28,312 bases of DNA from Thermodesulfobacteriota bacterium (GTDB lineage: Bacteria; Desulfobacterota; DSM-4660; Desulfatiglandales; Desulfatiglandaceae). Position 1 is the first letter of the stretch; the number at the start of each line of letters is the position of its first letter. The position numbers and the translations under genes were made by a program. The notes under the pieces were generated by a model. That model did not search any database, had not been told where the DNA came from, and worked only from the letters and a program-made list of their open reading frames with translations. The stretch is taken from positions 1 through 28,312 of the forward strand of contig JANQDY010000015.1 in the NCBI GenBank assembly GCA_028278625.1, written 5' to 3'. Shown here in pieces: positions 8,714 to 16,136 of this stretch.

Positions 8714-9718
8714 ATGAAAATATTAAGCATGCTTGCCGTTTCCAGTCTGATCCTGGGCGCATTCTCATTCGCCCATGCCAAGGATTTGAACCCGGGGAAA
8801 AACAAAGTCACTTATTTCAGCGGCGGGGAGAGGGTCGTCGCGGACGTCTATCTGCCCAAGGACTATGTCAAAGGAGAGAAGCGACCGGCCATTGTCATCA
8901 CACCGCCCGCCAGTGGGGTAAAGGAGCAGACCGCCGGCTTGTATGCCAAAAAACTGAGCGACAAAGGATTCGTCACCCTGGCCTTTGATCCGAGAGGGTT
9001 TGGAGAAAGCGAAGGCCACGAAGTTTTACTCAATCCCTACAGAATCGCGGAAGATGCCATGAGTGCCGTAAGTTTCATGAGAAGCCTCAATGAGGTGGAT
9101 CCCAATAAGGTCTACAATATGGGGATCTGCGCCGGATCCGGTTATGCCGCTTACGCCACCGCTTTTGACGCGAGACCAAGGGCCGTGATCATGGTGAGTC
9201 CCTATCTGACATCTTCCGATGATTTTCTGAAAGCCGTGAAGGGTAGCACGGCCGCCGTCAGAAAGTTTATCATGCCGGGTGCCGCAGCCGCCCGCCAGAA
9301 GTATTTTGAAACCGGTGAGGATATGTTCTTTAAGATCGTCCCCACTACCGCGGAGGAGAAAAAAAAGGCCCGTCCCATGGGCGTCGGCATGATGGAGTAC
9401 TATCTGCCCGGCAAACCGGGAGATGTTCCCAACTGGAAAAACAAGCTGAGCCTTCAATCCGGTGATGCGGTACTCAGTTTTTCCGTTTACAATTTTGCAT
9501 CCTGGTTCGATGCCGTACCGGTCTACATGGCCTACGGTAAGCAGGCGATCTCAGCGGAGGGCGCAAAGCGCTTTTACGACCAGATCAACGGCCCCAAGCA
9601 ATTATTGGTTATTGATGGTGCCGGCCATTTTGACATGTACTGGAGACCGGAATGTGTCGATCCCACCGTTCTGGGGATATCGAAGTTTTTGAAAAAACAA
9701 GACGAAAAGAAATCATAA
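8714..9718 (+). CDS. Exported alpha/beta hydrolase with Cys nucleophile (dienelactone hydrolase/YcjY-like)
   Basis: A 334-aa protein with a signal peptide (residues 1-22, cleavage after AFSFAHA) and an alpha/beta-hydrolase fold. The nucleophile elbow is G137-I-C139-A-G141, so the nucleophile is Cys as in dienelactone hydrolases rather than Ser. The probable catalytic His is H305 in DGAGHFDMYW. The sequence FDPRGFGESEG (91-101) is the typical oxyanion-side strand of this group. The ATG at 8714 follows AGGAGAGAATAAC and opens straight into the signal peptide, so it is preferred over an in-frame upstream ATG at 8669. It would act in the periplasm on an ester or thioester; the substrate is unknown. 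A stem-loop follows the gene at 9744-9805. Confidence 0.82.
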   Translation: MKILSMLAVSSLILGAFSFAHAKDLNPGKNKVTYFSGGERVVADVYLPKDYVKGEKRPAIVITPPASGVKEQTAGLYAKKLSDKGFVTLAFDPRGFGESEGHEVLLNPYRIAEDAMSAVSFMRSLNEVDPNKVYNMGICAGSGYAAYATAFDARPRAVIMVSPYLTSSDDFLKAVKGSTAAVRKFIMPGAAAARQKYFETGEDMFFKIVPTTAEEKKKARPMGVGMMEYYLPGKPGDVPNWKNKLSLQSGDAVLSFSVYNFASWFDAVPVYMAYGKQAISAEGAKRFYDQINGPKQLLVIDGAGHFDMYWRPECVDPTVLGISKFLKKQDEKKS

Positions 9719-9743
9719 CCGAGTTGGTTTGGATAGCCTGATA

Positions 9744-9805
9744 TGAGCCGTTGACAATTTGGGTGTAGATTTCAAATCAGCGGACATCCAGCAATCAACG
9801 GCTCA
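9744..9805. other. Long-loop inverted repeat after the hydrolase gene
   Basis: Perfect 11-bp arms TGAGCCGTTGA (9744-9754) and TCAACGGCTCA (9795-9805) flank a 40-nt loop. No T-run follows on either strand, so it is not a standard intrinsic terminator. It could be a processing or stability element of the transcript, or a protein-binding site. Confidence 0.4.
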
Positions 9806-9917
9806 AAATCCCGCGAAAAGGAGGTATTCAGCTTTCGGGCAGGAGAAAGAATGGTGCGAATAATGAAGGAAACAATCATCATCCGGAAAAGACCGGAAAG
9901 CTGACGAAACTTGTTAA

Positions 9918-11429
9918 ATGTCTACCATGAATCCATATGCGCTGCCCAATATCATTGCTTTTGTCCTCCTCCTGGTTCTGAGCCTGACCGTCCTTTTGCA
10001 AAACCCCCGGGACAAAAGCAATCGGCTTCTGTTTGCCCTCTGTTTGAACCTGGCGTTTTCCGTTGGAACAGGCGGTATGCTGCACCTTTCAACAAGTGAA
10101 TCGCAGGCCAATTTCTGGAACAAGTGGCCGTATGTTTTCGGAATCCCCGGCTATATTCTGGTTATTGAATACAGTCTTCAGATCTCCGGGAGAACCCAAA
10201 GATTGAAGGAAAGGCTTATTTGGGTACCGATTTCTGTCCACAGGTGGATTATTTACGGTGCCGTGCCCTTTTGGTTAACCATTTTGATCTTTACCGACCT
10301 GATTCTCGCCCCGGCAAGGTTCTATACACCCACAGGCTGGGAACACAGCTACGGCCCGCTCACAAGAGTGATGTTCATTTACGGATTCTATCTTTTATTA
10401 TGCAATTTCACCATTCTCTACCGCGGCATCAAATCCGCTTCCAATGCCATCCTAAGAAAAGCCAGGATCATCACCTTCGTCGCCTTGATCGGCCGTGATG
10501 TTTTGGGCTTTGTGCTCGGCGCTGCGTTTCCCCTCATTGGCTTGCAGGCCCATGCATTTTACGGCCTGGCACCGATCTACATGTGTCTTCTGCTGACTTA
10601 CGGCCTTCTGAGGATGCAGTGGGAGACCATAGAGGACCTGAAAACCGGCTTGGAGGAGAAAGTCGCATCGCGAACGATAGCGCTAAAATCAAGCAATGAC
10701 CGCCTCGAACAGGCCCAGAAGCAGATATCGAGATACATCGACCCCAACATCACGGACAAGATCTTCAAAGGCGAGTTTACAGCGGAGCTCTCCCACAGAC
10801 GGGTGAAGCTGACCACCTTTTTCTCCGACATCAAAGACTTCACCAAATTTGCCGATGCTTCGGACCCGGAAGATGTGGCACACCTTCTCAATGAATATCT
10901 GGGGGAAATGGCCGGAATTGTTAGAGCCCACGGGGGCACCATTCCTCAATTCACGGGCGATGCGGTTTTTGCCATCTTTGGCGCTCCGGATTCCAACGGG
11001 GAGCGGGAAGATGCACTGGCATGCGTCCGGATGGCCATGGAGATGCAAAAAAGGATGAAAGGACTCAGAAAAAAATGGTGGAATGCGGGCATACAGTTCC
11101 CCTTTGAGATCCGATGCGGCATCAACACCGGTATGGCCAATGTGGGCAATTACGGCTCGGAAGGCTTCATGGAATACCTGGCCATCGGGCTGAGCACCAA
11201 TCTGGCCTCTCGCCTTGAGCAGGCCTGTCAGCCGGGGGAGATTTACCTCTCCCACGCGACATGGGGTCTGGTGAACGGGGAAATCCCCTGCGCTCCGGTG
11301 GGCACCGTTGAGGCCAAAGGGTTCCACCATCCCATTCAGACATACCGTGTCCTGCAAAAGAACGAGCAGGTAAATGAGGGAACCTACGGAAACTCCGGGC
11401 CAAGGGAGCTTCGGCTGAAGAGAGGCTGA
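9918..11429 (+). CDS. Membrane-bound class III adenylate/guanylate cyclase with 7TM-type N-terminus
   Basis: The 503-aa protein has about seven membrane segments in residues 8-232, like the histidine-kinase N-terminal 7TM sensor region, a short linker helix (235-272), and a class III nucleotide cyclase domain (about 290-480). Both metal-binding Asp are present (D304 in FFSDIKDFT, D348 in FTGDAVFAIFGAP), as are the transition-state Asn and Arg (N428 and R432 in TNLASRLE). The purine-specificity positions are unusual. The Lys expected two residues before the Thr-Gly-Asp is Q344 (PQFTGD), and the Asp/Thr position in the YTVIG-like motif is L421 (EYLAIG). ATP or GTP use therefore cannot be assigned. 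The start at 9918 has no strong ribosome site; M4 is an alternative. The enzyme would couple a membrane or small-molecule signal to cyclic nucleotide production. Confidence 0.88.
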   Translation: MSTMNPYALPNIIAFVLLLVLSLTVLLQNPRDKSNRLLFALCLNLAFSVGTGGMLHLSTSESQANFWNKWPYVFGIPGYILVIEYSLQISGRTQRLKERLIWVPISVHRWIIYGAVPFWLTILIFTDLILAPARFYTPTGWEHSYGPLTRVMFIYGFYLLLCNFTILYRGIKSASNAILRKARIITFVALIGRDVLGFVLGAAFPLIGLQAHAFYGLAPIYMCLLLTYGLLRMQWETIEDLKTGLEEKVASRTIALKSSNDRLEQAQKQISRYIDPNITDKIFKGEFTAELSHRRVKLTTFFSDIKDFTKFADASDPEDVAHLLNEYLGEMAGIVRAHGGTIPQFTGDAVFAIFGAPDSNGEREDALACVRMAMEMQKRMKGLRKKWWNAGIQFPFEIRCGINTGMANVGNYGSEGFMEYLAIGLSTNLASRLEQACQPGEIYLSHATWGLVNGEIPCAPVGTVEAKGFHHPIQTYRVLQKNEQVNEGTYGNSGPRELRLKRG

Positions 11430-11513
11430 TCAAGGGCCCGGCATCCGAAAATGGGGGTTTTTTTGACGTGAAAAAAAGCTGTTTCAGATGACCAATGGAA
11501 AAGGAGGTACAAC

Positions 11514-12095
11514 ATGTCTTTTGTGGATATCATGCAGACATACTTTCAAGGTGAAAAACTGGAAGCTTTCTGGTTCATCCTTCCGGTCGGCATTTTGCTG
11601 GTGACTTTTGGTGTGGTGGCACTCAAAGTGGAACGGGGTGGCTACGCATGGGGCATCGCCATACCCTGTTTCATTTGCGGGCTGATCTTCATGACCGTGG
11701 GGGCTACGGTGGGGCTCAGAACCCCGAAGCAGGTTGCTCAGATTGCTAAAGAATATGAGGAGGCACCTGCGAGAATGATTGAAAAAGAGCTGCCCCGCAT
11801 GGAGACGGTGAACAGAAATTTCAAGACGATGTTTACGGCATTTGGCATTTCAGTCCTGATCGCTTTGGGACTGATTTTTATTGTTCGCACCGGCTGGGCC
11901 AGGGGGTTCGGATCGGCTCTGGTGCTTGTGGCACGCCTGGGATTTTTGATTGATGGATTTGCCTCGCGTCGTGCCCTGCCATACACCGCCGCCCTAAAAG
12001 AGCTTGCAAATCGGGGAGATGCGCAATTTCATGAGGGGTCATCGGAATTCGGTCCTACCAGGAATTCCTTGAGGACTTTATCGACAACGGAGTAG
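11514..12095 (+). CDS. Membrane protein of unknown function (193 aa)
   Basis: I do not recognise a named family. There are hydrophobic segments at about residues 20-39, 47-67 and 105-125, and a weaker one at 133-148. A charged loop between segments 2 and 3 (residues 72-104) is rich in Glu, Lys and Arg and begins GLRTPKQVAQI. The start has a strong AAAAGGAGGTACAAC ribosome site. The last 67 bp overlap the 3' end of the convergent meaB gene. The final 20 or so residues are hydrophilic and compositionally unlike the rest, so the gene may have lost its original stop codon and now runs into meaB. It could be co-transcribed with the cyclase gene 84 bp upstream. Confidence 0.7.
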   Translation: MSFVDIMQTYFQGEKLEAFWFILPVGILLVTFGVVALKVERGGYAWGIAIPCFICGLIFMTVGATVGLRTPKQVAQIAKEYEEAPARMIEKELPRMETVNRNFKTMFTAFGISVLIALGLIFIVRTGWARGFGSALVLVARLGFLIDGFASRRALPYTAALKELANRGDAQFHEGSSEFGPTRNSLRTLSTTE

Positions 12096-13039
12096 GGATC
12101 ATTCCTACCGGCCATGATGGCTTCGATGTAGGCCCGCTTGCGACCCGTCCCTTTGAGCCCGGCAAATACGATCTTTTCCAGTTCGTCTTTGAAGATGAGC
12201 CCCAGCTCCTGTTCCACCCGTTTGGCCTGAATCTGATGGATAACCCGGCTTTCGCGAAGGTATGCCTGGTGGGCAAAGATGGCTTCCACCAGTTCCTCAA
12301 TGCCTTGCGCCTGCCCTTCCCTTGCACCGGCGGCCACCGTGGGAAGAATCCGCGGTATCCAGCCGTCCTGTTTATGGCCGTGTCCCATTGGGAGGGTTGC
12401 CGCAAGGCTCCGCAGGACAGCTTCCGATCCCTCCTGATCCGCCTTGTTGAGCACGATCAGATGTGCGATCTCCATAATCCCGGCCTTCATTGCCTGGATG
12501 TCATCGCCCATGCCGGGGGTGAGGAGCAGCAGACAGGTTTGGGCCACGTGGAAAATGTCCACCTCATCCTGGCCCGCACCGAGGGTTTCCACGATGATCA
12601 CATCCTGGCCCATGGCCTCGATGATGCGCACCACATCACTGGTGGCCCTGGCCACGCCGCCCAGATAGCCCCGGGAGCCCATGGATCGCAGGTATACGCC
12701 CTTATCCAACGCGTGCTTCTGAAACCGGATACGATCGCCCAGCAATGCCCCGCCCGAGAAGGGGCTTGACGGGTCTATGGCGATCACGCCGACCCTCATG
12801 TTCCGCTTGCGGAACTGTCCGATCAAGCGATGGATCAGCGTTGATTTGCCGCTGCCGCCCGCGCCGGTGAGCCCTATGACCATGGCCTTGCCGGTGTGGG
12901 GGTATATCAGCTTCATCAGCTCCCCAAGCTTGGGAGAACGATTCTCAGCCATGGTAATCAGGCGTGCCGCAACGCGGCGATCGCCTTTTCGCAGGCCCTC
13001 GACCATTTCCTTTGGACCGGGTGTCTTTCTTTCGGTCAT
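12029..13039 (-). CDS. meaB: Methylmalonyl-CoA mutase-associated G-protein chaperone MeaB (ArgK family)
   Basis: A 336-aa SIMIBI-class GTPase that guards B12-dependent acyl-CoA mutases: it gates cofactor loading and helps replace inactivated cobalamin. Walker A is GAGGSGKST (59-67). It is followed by the family's IDPSSPFSGGALLGDRIR segment (88-105), the switch region ETLGAGQDEVD (VETVGVGQ-E in most relatives), and the guanine-specificity NKAD. The start codon overlaps the stop of the B12-subunit gene by one base (TGATG), so translation is coupled. It is the last gene of the leftward mutase operon. Its 3' end overlaps the convergent membrane-protein gene by 67 bp. Confidence 0.95.
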   Translation of the reverse strand: MTERKTPGPKEMVEGLRKGDRRVAARLITMAENRSPKLGELMKLIYPHTGKAMVIGLTGAGGSGKSTLIHRLIGQFRKRNMRVGVIAIDPSSPFSGGALLGDRIRFQKHALDKGVYLRSMGSRGYLGGVARATSDVVRIIEAMGQDVIIVETLGAGQDEVDIFHVAQTCLLLLTPGMGDDIQAMKAGIMEIAHLIVLNKADQEGSEAVLRSLAATLPMGHGHKQDGWIPRILPTVAAGAREGQAQGIEELVEAIFAHQAYLRESRVIHQIQAKRVEQELGLIFKDELEKIVFAGLKGTGRKRAYIEAIMAGRNDPYSVVDKVLKEFLVGPNSDDPS

Positions 13040-13443
13040 CAGTCTTGCTGCCTGACGTTGGACCGGATGTAGTCAATGATATCTTCGCTCAGGGACCCGC
13101 CCCGGAACACCTCGTCAACCCCCATCTCTTTCATGACCGGGATGTCTTCCGGCGGAAAGGATCCGCCCACCACAAACAACACGCCGTCCAGTCCCTGCTT
13201 TTTCATCTCCGCCGCCATTTGGGGGGTAAACACCAGGTGTTCGCCGGACAGATAGCTGACGCCGATCACGTCCGCATCCTCATCAATGGCCGCACTGACA
13301 ATCCCTTCCACGGTCTGGTACATCCCCAGGTACACCACCTCCATTCCCGCTTTTTGAAGCAGGGAGGAGACCACCTTGGCCCCCCGGTCGTGGCCATCCA
13401 GGCCCACCTTACTGACAATGACCTTGATTCGCTTGAGGTTCAT
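13039..13443 (-). CDS. Acyl-CoA mutase small subunit, cobalamin-binding
   Basis: A 134-aa stand-alone B12-binding domain. The base-off/His-on motif D16-G-H18-D-R-G21 supplies the lower axial His to cobalt. It is followed by the SYLSGEH and VVGGSFP segments that wrap the dimethylbenzimidazole tail. The size equals that of small subunits such as IcmB/HcmB (about 136 aa) rather than the fused C-terminal domain of classical methylmalonyl-CoA mutase. It lies 29 bp downstream of the large-subunit gene and is coupled to meaB, so the three form one operon. Confidence 0.93.
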   Translation of the reverse strand: MNLKRIKVIVSKVGLDGHDRGAKVVSSLLQKAGMEVVYLGMYQTVEGIVSAAIDEDADVIGVSYLSGEHLVFTPQMAAEMKKQGLDGVLFVVGGSFPPEDIPVMKEMGVDEVFRGGSLSEDIIDYIRSNVRQQD

Positions 13444-13472
13444 GGGCTTATACTCCGTTTTAATTCTCTTGT

Positions 13473-15167
13473 TTATTGAAAGGGTGACGCAATGATTTCC
13501 ATGGGATCGTAGGGATGACCGAAGACCTGGCGAACCGTGCCCAGCAATTCAGCCGTTGTGGCATATGCCCGTGTCGCTTCGATCATGGCAGGCAGGGTAT
13601 TCTTACCGTCAGCGGCGTCGTCACGCAGCTGTTTGATGGCTTCGGTGAGCCTGTGCCAGTCCCGGGACTTCTTTAGGGCAATGACCTCTTCGATCTGTTG
13701 TCTGGCCGACTGCTCGCCGATGCGCTGCACCCCCAAGGGCGTTTCCGCTTCCTGCTCGGTATTGAAGATGTTCACCCCCACCACCAGCTTTTCTCCGTTG
13801 TCAATTTCTTCCTGGCGCCTGACCGCTTCCTTTTCAAACTGCCGGTCCAGCCACTCTGAGCGGATGGCTTCTTCCATGCCGCCCAAATCCTCCACCTCCC
13901 CCATGATCTCAAGGGCCTTTTCTTCAACCTTGTCCGTCAGGCTTTCCACGTAGTAGGACCCGCCCAAGGGATCGGCCACGTTGGTGACCCCTGTTTCATA
14001 GGCGATGATCTGCTGGGTCCGAAGCGCTTGGAGATGCCCTTTTTCCGTGGGGAGACACATGGGTTCGTCGTAGGAGCAGCAGTGCAATGACTGGACCCCG
14101 CCCAGAACGGCGGCAAGGGCTTCATAAGAGACCCGGACCAGGTTGTTCAAAGGCTGCTGCGGCAGGAGGGAACAGCCGGCGGTATGCACGGCAAATTTGA
14201 ACTTCATGGACCTGGGATCCTTGGCACCGTATTTTTCTTTCATGAGCCGGGCCCACATGCGCCTGGCGGCACGGATTTTGGCGATTTCCTCGAAAAAGTC
14301 CATATGGCAGGACACATAGAAAGTAAACCTGGGCGCAAATGCATCAATATCCAGGCCCCGGCGAAGCAACTCGTCGATGTAGCACATGGCGATGCCGAAC
14401 CCGAAGGCGACTTCCTGGGGTGCGGTGATGCCCTGCTCTCTTAAGTCATACATATTGACGGTGGTGTAATACCAGTTGGGCATCTTGAGGGTGCAGAACT
14501 CCATCACGTCGCTCCCCAGTTTGATGGAAAGGTCCAATGGGCAGGCCGGTCGGAAACCGCAGTAACGGAAATGGACGGGGTCATTCTGAATGGAACCGCG
14601 CAGTTTTGAGATATCATACCCCTTTTTTTGGGCCACGGCCACGTACTGGGCCATGGTCGCCGCCGCGGCCGTGGAGGCGGTAATGACCGACCAGCTGACC
14701 CGGTCCAAGGGGATGTCACCCACGAGGGTCTCCATGTCTTTTATGGACGATATGTTGACCCCGGTCAGGCCGACTTCATTTCGGGCCCAGGGGTGATCCG
14801 GGTCCAGGCCCATTTCGCAGGTCACGTCGGCAATGGTGTTGAGTCCGGTTCCGCCGTTTTGAAAACAGTATGCCGCCCGTTCATGGGTGTTGGCGGGAGA
14901 GCCGATACCCACCACCTCCCGTCGCGTCCAGAACCGCCCGCGGAACATGTTGGCGTGGATGCCCCGCGTAAACGGGTAATTGCCGGCATCGGCCACATCT
15001 CTATCATAATGATCCGCGGGCCGATCCTTGGGGGTATAGATCTCTTTGACATCAAATCCGGACCAGGTACGGGTGCTCTGGGGCTTCTCGTAATAGGCCT
15101 TCAGATAATCGTCCCAGTTACCTTCGGAATTCTCTTTCCCCTTTTTTTCCACGAGGTGTTGGCTCAT
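13473..15167 (-). CDS. B12-dependent acyl-CoA mutase large subunit, divergent active site
   Basis: A 564-aa TIM-barrel subunit of the methylmalonyl-CoA mutase superfamily, the size of IcmA. The conserved core includes TRGIHANM, GLNTIADVT, SIQND, FAPRFTFYVSC and ADPLGGSYYVE. Ungapped alignment from the QND triplet to the following Met-Pro of P. shermanii mutase places F75 at Tyr89, Q194 at Gln197, G204 at Arg207 and D241 at His244. Arg207 holds the free carboxylate of methylmalonyl/succinyl-CoA, and His244 contacts the thioester carbonyl. Both are lost, so the substrate is probably not methylmalonyl-CoA. Isobutyryl-CoA mutase also has Phe at the first site but Gln at the second. The ATG at 15167 follows GGAGGAGAGGATGAA and is preferred to the upstream GTG at 15212. 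The operon is divergent from a TetR gene. Confidence 0.9.
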   Translation of the reverse strand: MSQHLVEKKGKENSEGNWDDYLKAYYEKPQSTRTWSGFDVKEIYTPKDRPADHYDRDVADAGNYPFTRGIHANMFRGRFWTRREVVGIGSPANTHERAAYCFQNGGTGLNTIADVTCEMGLDPDHPWARNEVGLTGVNISSIKDMETLVGDIPLDRVSWSVITASTAAAATMAQYVAVAQKKGYDISKLRGSIQNDPVHFRYCGFRPACPLDLSIKLGSDVMEFCTLKMPNWYYTTVNMYDLREQGITAPQEVAFGFGIAMCYIDELLRRGLDIDAFAPRFTFYVSCHMDFFEEIAKIRAARRMWARLMKEKYGAKDPRSMKFKFAVHTAGCSLLPQQPLNNLVRVSYEALAAVLGGVQSLHCCSYDEPMCLPTEKGHLQALRTQQIIAYETGVTNVADPLGGSYYVESLTDKVEEKALEIMGEVEDLGGMEEAIRSEWLDRQFEKEAVRRQEEIDNGEKLVVGVNIFNTEQEAETPLGVQRIGEQSARQQIEEVIALKKSRDWHRLTEAIKQLRDDAADGKNTLPAMIEATRAYATTAELLGTVRQVFGHPYDPMEIIASPFQ

Positions 15168-15253
15168 TTCATCCTCTCCTCCGCCCATCCCTATGTCAAA
15201 CGGGAACTCCACGCGGCAGCCTGAAATTTGGTTTGACTTTTCTGCCGTGGACC

Positions 15254-15288
15254 ATTATACTTACCAATCAGTCAAATTGACTTACCAA
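15254..15288. promoter_or_regulatory. Operator/promoter between the mutase operon and the tetR gene
   Basis: Two direct copies of ACTTACCAA (15259-15267 and 15280-15288) sit 21 bp apart, two turns of the helix. Between them is the perfect palindrome GTCAA-A-TTGAC (15271-15281). A consensus -10 hexamer TATAAT facing the mutase operon occupies 15254-15259 on the minus strand, so a bound repressor would block it. The divergent TetR protein is the obvious candidate binder. Confidence 0.5.
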
Positions 15289-15359
15289 AAAGTAATATAC
15301 CATCCTATAAATGGGTGGTCAATATCTTTTTGAGGGACCCATGAGCAAGGAAATCGAAT

Positions 15360-16121
15360 ATGGCTGAGGGCCGACAGACCGATTTCAAAAACCAGGACAA
15401 AAAACTCCGCCGGCAGATGGTCATTGACACAGCGGTCAAGATATTTCACCAAAAGGGCTATCGCGCCGCCACCCTAGATGACGTGGCCAAAGAGTTGGGC
15501 CTCACCAAGCCGGCCCTGTATCATTACGTGTCCTCCAAAGAAAACCTGCTGTCCCAGATCTATCTGCAGGCCCTTGAGCGCTTTTTCTCCTATATCTACG
15601 AAATACCCAGCCTGGAATTGTCCCCAACCGAAAAGATGAGGCTTTTCATTCGTCGCCATCTCAACACCGTGGTGATCGATAATCTGGCCATGTTCTCAGT
15701 GTTTTTCAGCGAGGAGAACCAATTGCCCGATGAGGATTTTCAAAAAATCCGAGAGGAAAAAAAGAAATTCACCAAGGTGGTGGAGGAGATTATCCAGGAA
15801 GGCATGGATCGAGGAAGTTTCCGGCGGTTGAGTCCCAAGCTTGCGGCTTACGCGATCATCGGCATGTGCAACTGGCTGTACAGGTGGTTCAAACATGACA
15901 CCAGCCCTTTCAGCCCCGATGAAATCGCAGATCAGTTCATTTCCCTTCTGGAGAATGGATATGCGCAACCGGAAGATGAAGGGGGGCCGGCTGAAGATGG
16001 CGACACCGGGTCCCCGGCGGACAAGGAGCATCCGGAACGGAGACGCGATATTCTCGATGAATTGAAAAACAAATCAGACCAGGTGGCATCCTTGGTTGAT
16101 GAGTTGAAACTGCTGATTTAG
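15360..16121 (+). CDS. TetR/AcrR-family regulator of the mutase locus
   Basis: A 253-aa TetR regulator. The HTH is in residues about 35-60 (ATLDDVAKELGLTKPALYHYV, one helix longer shown in part), followed by a helical ligand-binding domain to about residue 200. The arrangement resembles TetR-type repressors of fatty-acid and acyl-CoA catabolism. The C-terminal 50 residues are an unusual acidic linker (QPEDEGGPAEDGDTG) ending in a helix LDELKNKSDQVASLVDEL that could be a coiled coil. The ATG follows AAGGAAATCGAAT. It is divergent from the mutase operon, with a repeat-rich region between them, and only 15 bp before the URO-D gene. It probably senses a CoA ester and represses both sides. Confidence 0.88.
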   Translation: MAEGRQTDFKNQDKKLRRQMVIDTAVKIFHQKGYRAATLDDVAKELGLTKPALYHYVSSKENLLSQIYLQALERFFSYIYEIPSLELSPTEKMRLFIRRHLNTVVIDNLAMFSVFFSEENQLPDEDFQKIREEKKKFTKVVEEIIQEGMDRGSFRRLSPKLAAYAIIGMCNWLYRWFKHDTSPFSPDEIADQFISLLENGYAQPEDEGGPAEDGDTGSPADKEHPERRRDILDELKNKSDQVASLVDELKLLI

Positions 16122-16136
16122 AACGGAGAGGCGGGG

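Noticed and set aside
9851..9904. A 17-codon frame (MVRIMKETIIIRKRPES) after CAGGAGAAAGA, just before the cyclase gene
   Set aside because: The ribosome site is acceptable, but the peptide has no attenuator-like codon run and nothing shows conservation; it is too short to call.
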